A stretch of DNA of 64,000 nucleotides. Source: Flavobacterium panici (GTDB taxonomy: Bacteria > Bacteroidota > Bacteroidia > Flavobacteriales > Flavobacteriaceae). Location: positions 1 to 64,000 of the forward strand of contig NZ_CAIJDE010000060.1 in the NCBI RefSeq assembly GCF_903819335.1. Direction: 5' to 3'. Every line of letters begins with the position of its first letter. Within the stretch, counting starts at the first letter, position 1. A program made the translations under genes and the position numbers. This document shows, in pieces, positions 17,453 through 27,000 of the stretch. The notes beneath the pieces are model-generated. The model made no database searches and was not told the DNA's origin. It saw only the letters and a list, made by a program, of their open reading frames with translations.

Positions 17453-18988
17453 ATGAAAAAATTAAGTCTTTTATTATTGAGTTTTGTGCTATTGGTAACC
17501 ACCACAGCTTGCGAAAGTGAACTTGATGTAATTCCGCAGGGAGCGCCGTCAAGCGGAAATTTCTGGAAAACTCCGGCAGATGCACAAGCAGGAGTAAATT
17601 CGATTTATGCTTTGTATTCTGATGATAATATGTACGGTCGTGGTTTCTTTTGGTTAAACAACGCCAGTGATGACATCGGAACAAAACCAAGACAAAATGC
17701 AGAACGTATCAAAAATTTTATTGTTGACGGAGCTGAGTCGGATACAAAAGATATCTGGAGACTTCATTATGAAATTATGAAACGCTGTAACGACGTAATT
17801 CGTAATATTCCGAATATCCCTTTGGATGAAAAAACAAAAAACGGAATGCTGGGCGAAGCTTATTTTAATCATGCTGTAATGCATTTAGAATTAGCATATC
17901 ATTATGGAGACGATCGCGCCGGAATTCCTATTCAGGATAGACAAAACTTTACAAACGTTTACGTTCCGCGTGCTAAAAACGTTGGAGAAAACTACGCTTA
18001 TATCGCCGCCGATTTAAAGAAAGCTGCTGATTTACTGCCTTATTTTAATGAGCTTACACCAGACAATTATGGACGCGCGCACAAAACGGCTGCCTGGGCT
18101 TATTTAGTTCGTACGTACTTGTATGCTAAAGATTGGGATAATGCTATAAAATATGCGAACATGATTGTAGCAAGCGGAAAACATAAACTGCTTGACAATT
18201 TTGAAGATGTGTTTAAAATTAAAAACAACTGGTCTACAGAATATATCTGGTCTGTAACTTCTAGTGCAGAAAATACAGGTTTGGGTTCCATTTTTCCTGG
18301 AGTTTGTTTAGAAGATAAAGGATGGGGAGCTTACAATGGCTGGGGAAATTTTTATCCAACAAAAGAATTGTTTGATACTTATGATCCAACAGATAAAAGA
18401 AGAAGCGCGACAATACTTCAAAAAGGAGATAAATTCGTTTATTTTGGACAAGAAGTAACATTTAACGAAGGAAACTATATTGTAAGTTCAAGTAACAGAA
18501 CTGGTTATCAGTTTAAAAAATACATGGAGCCGTTTAGTTATCCAAAAACGAATTCTGGAGCGGTAGATATTCGTTATGTAAATGCAAACGGAGACAAACC
18601 TTCAACTGCTTTAAATGTTCCGCTTTTACGTTATGCTGATGTACTTTTAATGCTTGCTGAAGCGAAATTAATGAAAGGTCAAAACGCAGATACTGAAATC
18701 AATTTAATTCGTCACCGTGCTGGTCTTGGCGATCTTTCCGGAGCAACATTAACTGATTTAAAAAGAGAGAGAAGATGTGAATTAGCAGGGGAGTGGACAG
18801 ACCGTCATTTTGATTTAGTGCGTTGGGGAGATGCAAAAGATGCTTATGCAAAACCGCTTCACCATTATAACGGAACCGTAATTTATCCGGCTCGTAATTT
18901 CAATCCTGCTATTCACCACGTATGGCCAATACCACCAGATGAAATCGCTGTGAGCAAAGGAGCTTTGACTCAAAACCAAGGATGGTGA
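17453..18988 (+). CDS. SusD/RagB-family substrate-binding lipoprotein
   Basis: Protein of 511 residues with a lipoprotein signal (MKKLSLLLLSFVLLVTTTAC, Cys20). SusD features include the helical TPR-like core, the motif YNHAVMHLELAYHYGDDRAG-like region near residue 140, and the C-terminal RagB/SusD signature around LLRYADVLLMLAEAKLM with RRCELAGEWTDRHFDLVRWG. It forms the lid of the SusC transporter at 14045 on the cell surface. The substrate cannot be read directly, but the following phosphatase gene suggests phosphorylated organics. Confidence 0.95.
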   Translation: MKKLSLLLLSFVLLVTTTACESELDVIPQGAPSSGNFWKTPADAQAGVNSIYALYSDDNMYGRGFFWLNNASDDIGTKPRQNAERIKNFIVDGAESDTKDIWRLHYEIMKRCNDVIRNIPNIPLDEKTKNGMLGEAYFNHAVMHLELAYHYGDDRAGIPIQDRQNFTNVYVPRAKNVGENYAYIAADLKKAADLLPYFNELTPDNYGRAHKTAAWAYLVRTYLYAKDWDNAIKYANMIVASGKHKLLDNFEDVFKIKNNWSTEYIWSVTSSAENTGLGSIFPGVCLEDKGWGAYNGWGNFYPTKELFDTYDPTDKRRSATILQKGDKFVYFGQEVTFNEGNYIVSSSNRTGYQFKKYMEPFSYPKTNSGAVDIRYVNANGDKPSTALNVPLLRYADVLLMLAEAKLMKGQNADTEINLIRHRAGLGDLSGATLTDLKRERRCELAGEWTDRHFDLVRWGDAKDAYAKPLHHYNGTVIYPARNFNPAIHHVWPIPPDEIAVSKGALTQNQGW

Positions 18989-19171
18989 TTTAATGGTTAA
19001 TTATGAATTGTTAATGGTTAATTATCAATTAGTCGTGAACCATTAATCATTTATAATTAACAATTTACCATTAACAATTAATTAGTTTGTTTGTTTATTT
19101 TTTTTTACGCTGCAGGCTTGTTGTGGAGTCTGCAGGCGGTAAAAAATAATTTGCAGTATCAAATATTATAA
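18989..19171. other. AT-rich intergenic region with imperfect inverted repeats
   Basis: 18995-19080 contains GTTAATGGTTAATTAT units answered by ATAATTAACAATTTACCATT in reverse orientation, forming a long imperfect hairpin. A second possible hairpin pairs TTTACGCTGCAG with CTGCAGGCGGTAAA (19107-19144). No coding sequence was seen. Confidence 0.5.
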
Positions 19172-19212
19172 AACCAGTCTTTTTTTGAAGGACTGGTTAT
19201 TATTGTTTTTTT
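19172..19212 (+). terminator. Probable terminator downstream of the SusCD operon
   Basis: AACCAGTC (19172-19179) and GACTGGTT (19191-19198) make an 8-bp stem with an 11-nt loop, followed by a T-rich stretch. Confidence 0.65.
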
Positions 19213-19213
19213 A

Positions 19214-19386
19214 GCCACAGATTAAAAGGATTAAAAAGGATTTTTTTTTCGCCACGAATTGCACGAATTTCCACAAATTTTATTCGCAGCAATCAAAAAA
19301 AAAATTAGTGAAAATTCGTGCAATTCGCGGCAAAAACCTTCACACAAAGTAATTCAAAAATCATTTTAATCCTTTTAATCTGTGGC
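19214..19386. repeat. Nested inverted-repeat element
   Basis: The outer arms 19214-19236 and 19364-19386 (GCCACAGATTAAAAGGATTA and three more bases) are perfectly complementary over 23 bp. Inside, 19250-19270 (CGCCACGAATTGCACGAATT) pairs with 19311-19331 with one or two mismatches. Two palindromes are therefore nested like Russian dolls, a hallmark of repeated insertion of one dispersed repeat family into another. Confidence 0.8.
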
Positions 19387-19420
19387 AAAAAACAAACAGC
19401 ATTAATAAAAAACATTTTCA

Positions 19421-21244
19421 ATGAAAAAAATATTCACCCTTTTCTGCCTTCAATTCTTCCTGTTTGTGCAAGCACAGGAATACAGTTCTTCTAACATTCA
19501 TTCGCATAATGATTATGCAAGTCCGCTTCCGTTTTACGGAGCGTATTCAAACGAAACCGGCGTTATCGAAGCCGATGTTTTTGTAGTAAATAATGAATTG
19601 TTTGTAGCACACAACTTCAAAGACATTACGTCTCAGAATACATTAAAAAGTATGTATTTTGAACCTCTTTCTTTAAAATTAAAAAGTTTAGGAAGTAAAG
19701 CTTATCCAAGCAGCAAACCTTTGATTTTAATGATTGATATTAAATCAGATGCCGATGCTACGCTGAAAGTTATTGCGCAGCAGTTAAAAACATTTCCTGA
19801 CATTATAGTAAATAAAAATATTAAAGTTGTTATTTCAGGAAACAGACCAAATCCTGCACAATGGAAAGACTATCCTGAATTTATTTATTTTGACGGAAGA
19901 CTTAACGAAGAATATTCTGCTGAACAATTAGCTCGTGTTGAAATGATCAGTGAAGATATAAAAGTCTTTACGCCTTGGAACGGTAAAGGTGTTTTAACAC
20001 AAGCCGATTTAGAAAAAATTCAGGCAGTGATTAAAAAAGTCCACAATCAAAATAAAAAAATAAGATTTTGGGGCACGGCAGACAACGTAAATACGTGGAT
20101 GACTTTAATGAATTTAAAACTTGATTTTATTGGGACAGATAATGTTTCTGAGTTGACACATTTTATCAATAATATTAAATCAACATTTTATCAAAATACA
20201 GAATTTCACCAAGCATACGTTCCTAAAAATGTTTCGGCTTTCGCCAAAAAGAAGTCTAAAAACGTAATTCTTTTAATTGGTGACGGAATGGGATTAACGC
20301 AGATATATGCAGGTTATACAGCCAATAAAGGACAGTTAAGTTTATTTAATATTCCAACGCAGGGACTTTCGATAACAAAAGCTTCTGACAGCTATATTAC
20401 AGATTCTGCAGCCGGAGCAACAGCAATGGCAACGGGACATAAAACAAACAACAGATTCATAAGTGTTGATGAAAGCGGAAAACCTTTAGAATTAATTACG
20501 CAGCAATTGGCTAAAAAGAATTATAAAACAGCCATTATTTCGGCAGGGAATATTACAGATGCAACTCCGGCCGCTTTTTACGCACATCAGCCGGAAAGAA
20601 GTTACAACGAGCCTATTGCAAATGATTTCTTAAGCAATGCGTCAGATATTTTAATTGGCGGTGGAACAAAAGAATTTAAATCCAGAAAAGACGGGAAAGA
20701 TTTATCTAAAGCATTAATGGAGAAAGGATATACTTTTTTAGATAAATTCAGCGCTTTAGATACTATCAAAAATAGCAAATTTGTTATTGCAGATGATGCG
20801 GCGGTAGTTTCAATGAAAAATGGAAGAGGAGATTTCTTAACTAAATCTTTTGCTAAAACGGTAAGCACTTTTGCAAAATCAAAAAATCCGTTTTTTATCA
20901 TGGCCGAAGGTGCACAAATTGATTACGGCGGACATAGTAATAATGTTGAATATGTGGTTCGCGAAATGCTAGATTTTGACAAATTAGTAGGGCAGGCAAT
21001 GGAATTTGTAGATAAAAATCCTGAAACTCTTTTAGTTGTTACGGCAGATCACGAAACAGGAGGACTTTCGTTAATCGACGGAAGTATTGAAAAAGGTTAT
21101 GTTCATGGAAGTTTCAGCACAAATGATCATACAGCAGTTCCGGTTCCGGTTTTTGCTTATGGAGCAGGAGCTCAAAATTTTGCAGGTGTTTATCAAAACA
21201 CTGAAATTTATACTAAAATAATAGAAGCGATTACTAAAAAGTAA
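19421..21244 (+). CDS. Secreted phosphodiesterase-like/alkaline phosphatase fusion
   Basis: Protein of 607 residues with signal peptide MKKIFTLFCLQFFLFVQAQ. Residues 22-265 resemble the PI-PLC/glycerophosphodiester phosphodiesterase barrel (NIHSHNDYASPLPFYGAYSN, then GVIEADVFVVNNELFVAH; later IRFWGTADNVNTW). Residues 285-607 are an alkaline phosphatase (NVILLIGDGMG metal motif, nucleophile S329 in YITDSAAGATAMATG, EGAQIDYGGHSN and ADHETGG metal ligands). The fusion could cleave a phosphodiester and then remove the phosphate from the product. It lies directly after a SusCD pair, which suggests joint scavenging of phosphorylated substrates. The first domain could be non-catalytic. Confidence 0.9.
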   Translation: MKKIFTLFCLQFFLFVQAQEYSSSNIHSHNDYASPLPFYGAYSNETGVIEADVFVVNNELFVAHNFKDITSQNTLKSMYFEPLSLKLKSLGSKAYPSSKPLILMIDIKSDADATLKVIAQQLKTFPDIIVNKNIKVVISGNRPNPAQWKDYPEFIYFDGRLNEEYSAEQLARVEMISEDIKVFTPWNGKGVLTQADLEKIQAVIKKVHNQNKKIRFWGTADNVNTWMTLMNLKLDFIGTDNVSELTHFINNIKSTFYQNTEFHQAYVPKNVSAFAKKKSKNVILLIGDGMGLTQIYAGYTANKGQLSLFNIPTQGLSITKASDSYITDSAAGATAMATGHKTNNRFISVDESGKPLELITQQLAKKNYKTAIISAGNITDATPAAFYAHQPERSYNEPIANDFLSNASDILIGGGTKEFKSRKDGKDLSKALMEKGYTFLDKFSALDTIKNSKFVIADDAAVVSMKNGRGDFLTKSFAKTVSTFAKSKNPFFIMAEGAQIDYGGHSNNVEYVVREMLDFDKLVGQAMEFVDKNPETLLVVTADHETGGLSLIDGSIEKGYVHGSFSTNDHTAVPVPVFAYGAGAQNFAGVYQNTEIYTKIIEAITKK

Positions 21245-21258
21245 TGTTCTAAAAAAAG

Positions 21259-21298
21259 CAAAGAGGCTGTCTCAAAAGTCGGGACAGCCTCTTTTTTA
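21259..21298 (+). terminator. Intrinsic terminator of the phosphatase gene
   Basis: AAAGAGGCTGTC pairs with GACAGCCTCTTT around a short loop and is followed by a T-run, about 15 nt after the stop. Confidence 0.85.
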
Positions 21299-21313
21299 TT
21301 TTACATGTTTGCT

Positions 21314-21495
21314 TGTTCCGTAGGAACATTTCATTGGTAGAAAATTATATTGTATTATGGTTTACGTTCCGTAGGAACGTTTGATTTCGACATTGTTTTT
21401 TAATAATCTGACCTGTCAAACGTTCCTACGGAACGTAAATGTGTCTGATCTTTATTTTTTTTCTACCAACGAAACATTCCTAACGGAATGATAAG
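21314..21495. repeat. Palindrome-rich dispersed element, copy 1
   Basis: The block starts TGTTCCGTAGGAACATTTCA, continues with CATTGGTAGAAAATTATATT, then CGTTCCGTAGGAACG and its partner CGTTCCTACGGAACG. It ends with TTCTACCAACGAAACATTCC, so its two ends are complementary. A second copy follows 292 bp later (21606-21787). Confidence 0.85.
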
Positions 21496-21605
21496 TCGGA
21501 TATCAAAAAGTGGTCAATTAAGTCACTAATAACAAACAAAATAATTATAGTGAAAAGCTGCATTGACTTTTGAGAGAGTCTCTTTGGTTATTTTATATAT
21601 TTCCA

Positions 21606-21787
21606 TGTTCCGTAGGAACATTTCATTGGTAGAAAATTATATTGTTATGATGGTTTACGTTCCGTAGGAACGTTTGATTTTTGACATTTTTTTTTAATAA
21701 TCTGAGCTATCAAACGTTCCTACGGAACGCAAATGTTGCTGATCTTTATTTTTTTCTACCAACGAAACATTCCTGTGGAATGATAAG
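21606..21787. repeat. Palindrome-rich dispersed element, copy 2
   Basis: It repeats copy 1 base for base with few changes. The spacer before it also echoes the flank of copy 1 (TTTTGAGAGAGTCTCTTT against the terminator-like GAGGCTGTCTCAAAAGTC), so the duplicated unit is about 292 bp. Its right end supplies the stop codon of the truncated gene at 21756-21908. Confidence 0.85.
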
Positions 21788-21908
21788 TTTGGGTTTTCTC
21801 CCAAAAATAGGTATCACTGTCAAAGTAAGGGATGTCTAGTTTTTTGGATAAGGCTTCACCAGCTGTCGTTACACCGCTCTCGGATGCGCCAAAAATATGA
21901 ATTTTCAT
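21756..21908 (-). pseudogene. Truncated P-loop nucleotide kinase (adenylate/shikimate kinase-like)
   Basis: The minus-strand ATG at 21908 opens MKIHIFGASESGVTTAGEAL followed by SKKLDIPYFDSDTYFW, the start of a small P-loop kinase. After about 42 residues the frame enters the end of the palindromic element and stops at 21756 (last residues MFRW). The P-loop GxSxSG carries Glu where these kinases have Gly (GASESG), another sign of decay. An intact relative would be about 170-180 residues. No remainder of the gene was seen on the other side of the element. Confidence 0.75.
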
Positions 21909-22129
21909 TACGAGGAGTTACTTGCTGATTTATACATCAAAATTACAAATCTTTTAATGATTTGCTAATACAGCGATTTTTAGAAATGCGTGAGCCTCTC
22001 GTAAATCCCTTTAAACACAGGAAACTGGTTTCAATATTAATAAATTATTAAATGACCAAATTGTAAAAAATACCAATAAATGTTTATTATACTTTTGTAA
22101 GGCTCTTCTTTAACATTTAAAATTGCATT
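21909..22129. other. Intergenic region before the second sigma factor
   Basis: AT-rich, no gene. A -7-like box TACTTTTG lies at 22090-22097, 33 nt before the sigma ATG. The nearest TTG is 26 nt upstream of it, farther than usual. Confidence 0.4.
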
Positions 22130-22711
22130 ATGAGTTCTAATTTGATATTAAGGTTGCGTGCTGGAGATGATTCTTGTTTTAAGGAAATATATGAATTGTA
22201 CCATTTTAAAGTTTTTTGTTTTGTCAAAAAATATACAGCGCAGCTCGCAGATTCAGAAGATGTGACGCAAAATGTATTTATTCATCTTTGGAAATATCGG
22301 ACTAAATTAGACCCAAATGTTACGCTGGAAGCCATCTTGTTTAAAAGTTCCAAACAGGAAATCTCAAAATGGTACAAAAAGCAAAACCGAATTTTTTCTG
22401 TAGAAGACGATCAGTTGATCAAAGAACTTGACAGCGCTGCCGAACCAGATGAAGACATCAGTTCGCAGCTGGAAAAAATCGAATATCTGCTTAATAAAAT
22501 CCCAGAAAAAAGAAGAAAAATATTCAGTCTTCATAAATTCGAAGATCGCAGTTATAAAGAAATTGCGGTTGAAATGAATATGTCTCCAAGTGCCGTTGCC
22601 AATCAAATCTCTAAAACTTTACAATTTTTAAAGAAAAATTCGGTAAAGAATCATGAGCTTTATTGGTTTGCGCTTTTCTTTATCAGTCAGACTGAATTTA
22701 TTGCATATTAG
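22130..22711 (+). CDS. ECF RNA polymerase sigma factor (FecI-like), second locus
   Basis: Protein of 193 residues with region 2 (CFKEIYELYHFKVFCFVKKY, then SEDVTQNVFIHLWKYR) and region 4 (SYKEIAVEMNMSPSAVANQI). It precedes a FecR gene (379 nt downstream, across a dispersed repeat) and a TonB receptor with an STN domain, so it belongs to a second trans-envelope signalling system. The Cys- and Phe-rich tail after region 4 (ELYWFALFFISQTEF) is unusual and may be a membrane-affine extension. Confidence 0.93.
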   Translation: MSSNLILRLRAGDDSCFKEIYELYHFKVFCFVKKYTAQLADSEDVTQNVFIHLWKYRTKLDPNVTLEAILFKSSKQEISKWYKKQNRIFSVEDDQLIKELDSAAEPDEDISSQLEKIEYLLNKIPEKRRKIFSLHKFEDRSYKEIAVEMNMSPSAVANQISKTLQFLKKNSVKNHELYWFALFFISQTEFIAY

Positions 22712-23089
22712 TTTGTCATTTCGAAATTCAGATTAGCAGAAAAGAGCCGAAGGGTCGGCCTATATTGTAGGGCCGGATTTTAATCCGGTTTACAAAGATT
22801 GGCGACAATATTGTCATTTCGACCGAAGGGAGAAATCTCATGTGTAATTCGACAAAAGATTGGTGACATTCTGCACGGATTCCCGCGTGCGATTTACTTC
22901 GTCTGTTCGCTATCGCTCGGGTCTCCTTTCGGTCGAAATGACAAAAACACGTTTTATGCTGCCAAATCTTCTCGCAGATTAAGAAAACGTTAATAGTAAC
23001 AATACCCCGTGACATTTAAAAGAATGAAAATCTAATGTAGTTGAATCGGGGAGATTCGCGCATGATTTTTCGATTCTAAATAAATCTAA
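22712..23089. other. Intergenic gap split by a dispersed repeat
   Basis: No gene supported. Open frames on both strands here are products of the inverted repeat at 22811-22944. The rest is AT-rich with a short GC-richer stretch near 22745-22795. Confidence 0.5.
22811..22944. repeat. Inverted-repeat element, GTCATTTCGA family
   Basis: TTGTCATTTCGACCGAAGG at the left (22811-22829) pairs with its complement at the right (22925-22944) with one mismatch. The GC-rich interior (GCTATCGCTCGGGTCTCC) differs from surrounding AT-rich DNA. A relative with the same GTCATTTCGAC..GAAGG ends lies at 58448-58549. Confidence 0.8.
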
Positions 23090-23941
23090 ATGAGAAATAA
23101 AAAATTAAAAGAAGAATGGAATGCTATACCCAACAGAGGTATTCTTCCAAATGATACGGAAGCCCGAATGTGGGATAATATTCGAAAGGCGACAATTCAT
23201 AAATATAGAAACCTTTACAATTGGGTTGCTGTAGCTTGTGCCGTAATTGTTCTTTCTATTGGAAGTTATCATTCTTTAAACCGATTAGATTTATCTAAGC
23301 CTAAAATTACTTCAACCATAACTTTTAAAGATGATATACGTCTTATAACGCTGCCAGATGGTACAAGAGTCTGGCTGAACCAAAATACAGAAATTGATTA
23401 TCCTGCAAAATTTTCAAAAAAGGAACGAAATGTAACGTTAAGAGGAGAAGCATTTTTTGAAGTAAAGCGAGATGTTACACGTCCGTTTATTATTACTTCA
23501 GGCGCTGTAAAAACAACTGTTTTGGGAACTTCATTCAATGTTAAAGCCTACAATGATAATGATGCACAGGTAAGCGTAAGAACAGGAAAAGTAAAAGTAG
23601 AAAGTACACAAAATACGGTTTTCCTTGAAAGAGGTTACAGAGCCATATATGCCGAAAAAACGGCTACAGTTAATAAAGAGAAAACAAACAATTTTGAACC
23701 AGAGTGGAAAAAAGTATTGCTCTATGTTGACGGTTTAACCCTAGATGAGGTTATTACAATACTGCAGCGTGATCATAAGTTTACGGTGAATTATCTGGAT
23801 GACGATTTAAAAAATCTAAAAATTCAGGGAACTCTGGACACGCGACAAGGCTTTTATGAAACACTTCAAACTATTGCTTTTGCTTTAGAAATACATATCA
23901 GTCCGGCGGGAAACAGCATTTATATAATCGGTAAAAAATAA
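23090..23941 (+). CDS. FecR-family anti-sigma factor, second locus
   Basis: Protein of 283 residues. Membrane segment at about 41-58 (YNWVAVACAVIVLSIGSY). The periplasmic FecR domain has LPDGTRVWLNQNTEIDYPAK, NVTLRGEAFFEVKRDVTRPF and VLGTSFNVKAYND. The C-terminal DUF4974-type domain includes GLTLDEVITILQRDHKFTVN. It pairs with the sigma factor at 22130 and the receptor at 24044. Only 103 nt separate it from the receptor gene. Confidence 0.95.
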   Translation: MRNKKLKEEWNAIPNRGILPNDTEARMWDNIRKATIHKYRNLYNWVAVACAVIVLSIGSYHSLNRLDLSKPKITSTITFKDDIRLITLPDGTRVWLNQNTEIDYPAKFSKKERNVTLRGEAFFEVKRDVTRPFIITSGAVKTTVLGTSFNVKAYNDNDAQVSVRTGKVKVESTQNTVFLERGYRAIYAEKTATVNKEKTNNFEPEWKKVLLYVDGLTLDEVITILQRDHKFTVNYLDDDLKNLKIQGTLDTRQGFYETLQTIAFALEIHISPAGNSIYIIGKK

Positions 23942-24043
23942 ACAGCAATTTACTTGTCTTACACAGCCATTATTTTAAAACTACAAAATAATTAACGCAA
24001 AATATCTCATTAAAATTAATTACATAAACTAACAATTTCAACT

Positions 24044-27000
24044 ATGAACAATGATTTTTCCAGGCATTATTTTATTGCCATCTGGATTTTGCTTTTGGGA
24101 TTTTTTCTCGGAACAAACACTATTTATTCGCAAACAGGAACCGTATCGGTTGATTTTAAAAACTCTTCGCCTCAAAAAATCATTGATAATTTAAAATCAC
24201 AAACACCTTATCAATTTGTTTATCAAAAAGACCTTGACCTGAGTTTTCCGCTTGTTACCTTAAAAAAAGATAATGTAACAATCGACGAAGTTTTGAATGA
24301 TTTACAAACCTTAACCAATTTAGATTTTAGAAGAACGGACAATAATATTGCGGTTAAAAGAAACGAAACCGTTAAAAAAAAAAGGAGAGGGAAAATTGTA
24401 GGAAAGGTGGTTGACAACAACGGACTTTCGCTTCCGGGAGCCAATATTAAAGTGGTTGAAACAGGTTTTGGCGCACAATCAGATATTGATGGTAGTTATA
24501 TTTTAGAACTTGAAGCAGGAGAATATACCATCGAGATAAGCGTGATTTCTTTTCAAACCCAAAAAATTACTCATGTAAAAGTTGAGGAAGGAGAAGATAC
24601 GCCGCTGGTTGTTTCTTTAAAGGAAGATGCACAATCGCTAAATGAAGTAATCATTGTGCAAAATTATAAACAGGCCACAGCTTCGGTTGAAGGAATGTTA
24701 ATTCAGCAAAAAAAGGCAGCACAGTTTTCTGATGGTATTTCGGCAGAACAAATCGCAAGAACACCGGACAGAGACGTAGTAGCTTCCTTAAAACGTATCA
24801 CGGGAGTTACAACTGTAAATGATAAATATGTTGTAGTACGCTCCATGGGAGAAAGATGGAACCAGGCCGTTATGGATGGAATCGCTTTACCAAGTACAGA
24901 TGCTTATCAGCAAAACTTTTCGTTTGATATAATTCCAACAGCAATGGTAGAAAGTATCGTTGTAAGCAAATCAGCAACGCCAGATATGTACGCTAATTTT
25001 GCCGGAGGATATGTAGAAGTAAAAACAAAAGATATCCCAAAAGAAAACTTTACCAATTTTTCTATTAGTAATTCTTATAACAGCAAAAGTACTTTTAAAG
25101 ACAGACTAACAAGACAAGAAGGCGATTATGATTATTGGGGATTTGATGACGGAAGACGTGATTATCCTACTAATCATACAACAATAGATCCGCCAACAAG
25201 CTTAGCGACATCAGGGCCTTTTATTGATTATTCTAAACAATTTACCCAAGATAATTTTAGTACTTATAAAACATATGGAGCACCGGGAACTACGCTTCAG
25301 TTTGGTTTAGGGCGTGTTTATAAATTGAAAGACAATAACAAATGGGGGTTTGTAGGTTCTTTTATTTTTAAAAACACGCAGGAAACCTTAGAAATTGAAC
25401 ATACTCAAAGAGGAAGTTACCAAATGAATTCTGAATTTACTCCAGAAAAGGACAATTCAAGTTATTCGACTTTTACAAAATACGGATTTAGAAATTCAGG
25501 AAACAATTATAATTATAATTCAACATTAGGCGGAATGTTTAATGCTGCAATTCAGTTGGACAACCATAAAATTACAGTGCGCAATACGGTTATGCATATT
25601 TACAATAATCAGTTAACACAAATTAGCGGCTGGGCAGATGGAGCTTATTCTATTCTGGAAATACTAAGCGGAAGCATTTTACCAACTACATCAGAATCTA
25701 ATTATCCTGTTTACACCACTTTTATTCAAAATAAAGTGGAAGGAAATCACAAATTCGACAAACTCGAAGTGAATTGGTACGGAGCATACGGAAATGTTAC
25801 AAAAGATACTAAAGACGCCACATTTGTAGCCATAGGAAAAGGAAAAGTAGGTGATGATATTATAACAAATTATAGTGTCGATAACAATGGAAACAGGTTT
25901 CCGTTTAGCCGAAGTTATTTTACAAATGATGAAGTAGATTACAACTGGGCAGTCAATTTTAAATACACTTTTAATTTTAGAGAATCTTTTACAAACGATA
26001 TCAAAGCAGGATATTTTGGTACTTATAAAAAAGCAACCAATCAGCAGGAATCGGCTAAATTAATTACAGTTGGTCAACCTACTGCTTTTGCAACAATTTA
26101 TGAGCCGCTTTCGGAATTTCTAGACGGATCAAACTATTATTATGGTGGTTTTGGCTGGCAGAAATATGGCATCTACGGAAACAAATATGTGGGAGACGTA
26201 AAAATACATTCACCTTATTTAATGCTCGATGATAAAATTGGTCAATATGTAAGATTGGTTTGGGGAGTAAGAGCAGAAAGTTATTTATATACTCAAATAG
26301 AAAGTCAGTCTGAAACTCCAGATGGTTTCTCAGAAGCCCAGGGAGATGATAAAGTGTGGCAATTTTTACCATCTGCCAGTTTAATTATTAGTCCAACTAA
26401 TAAAATGAATGTAAGATTGGGTTACAATAAATCAGTTTTACGTCCGCAGTTTGCAGAGCGATTAAGTATTCCATATTACGACCCGCTTCGCGCCGCTAAA
26501 ATTTATAATTATACAAACGGGATAGTTTCGAGCGTTGCAAATAATTATGATTTAAAGTTAGAATGGTTTCCTTCTGGAGGTGAGATTTTATCCTTTGGTG
26601 TATACCATAAAGACATAGATAACCCAATTGAAGCCGTAGGTTATTTAAATCCGTCTGGCGTTAGGGATATCTATAATATTAACTCAAACAAAGCCAAACT
26701 TTGGGGAGTTGAATTAGAGTTCTACAAAAATCTTTCTTTTTTAGGAGAAGGTGATCTTTTAAAACATTTGTTTGTTTACGGAAATGCTTCTGTAAATGAT
26801 ACCAAAGTTACTTCATACGTTAATCTGGATGGTACCGGAGGACTTTATGAAGCAAACAGACCACTTTACGGGCAGTCGCCTTATACTTATAACTTAGGAA
26901 TGGATTATGTAGGCGACCGTTTTGGGTTCAGCCTTAGACATAATGCCGTTGGAGATCAGTATATTTTAGTTGGGTTTGATTATTCGGCAGAAGAAATCCG

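Noticed and set aside
21314..21787. Insertion sequence
   Set aside because: No transposase reading frame exists; the elements are short palindromic repeats.
22728..23015. 95-codon minus-strand ORF
   Set aside because: It spans the inverted-repeat element at 22811-22944; similar frames arise in any copy of that element.
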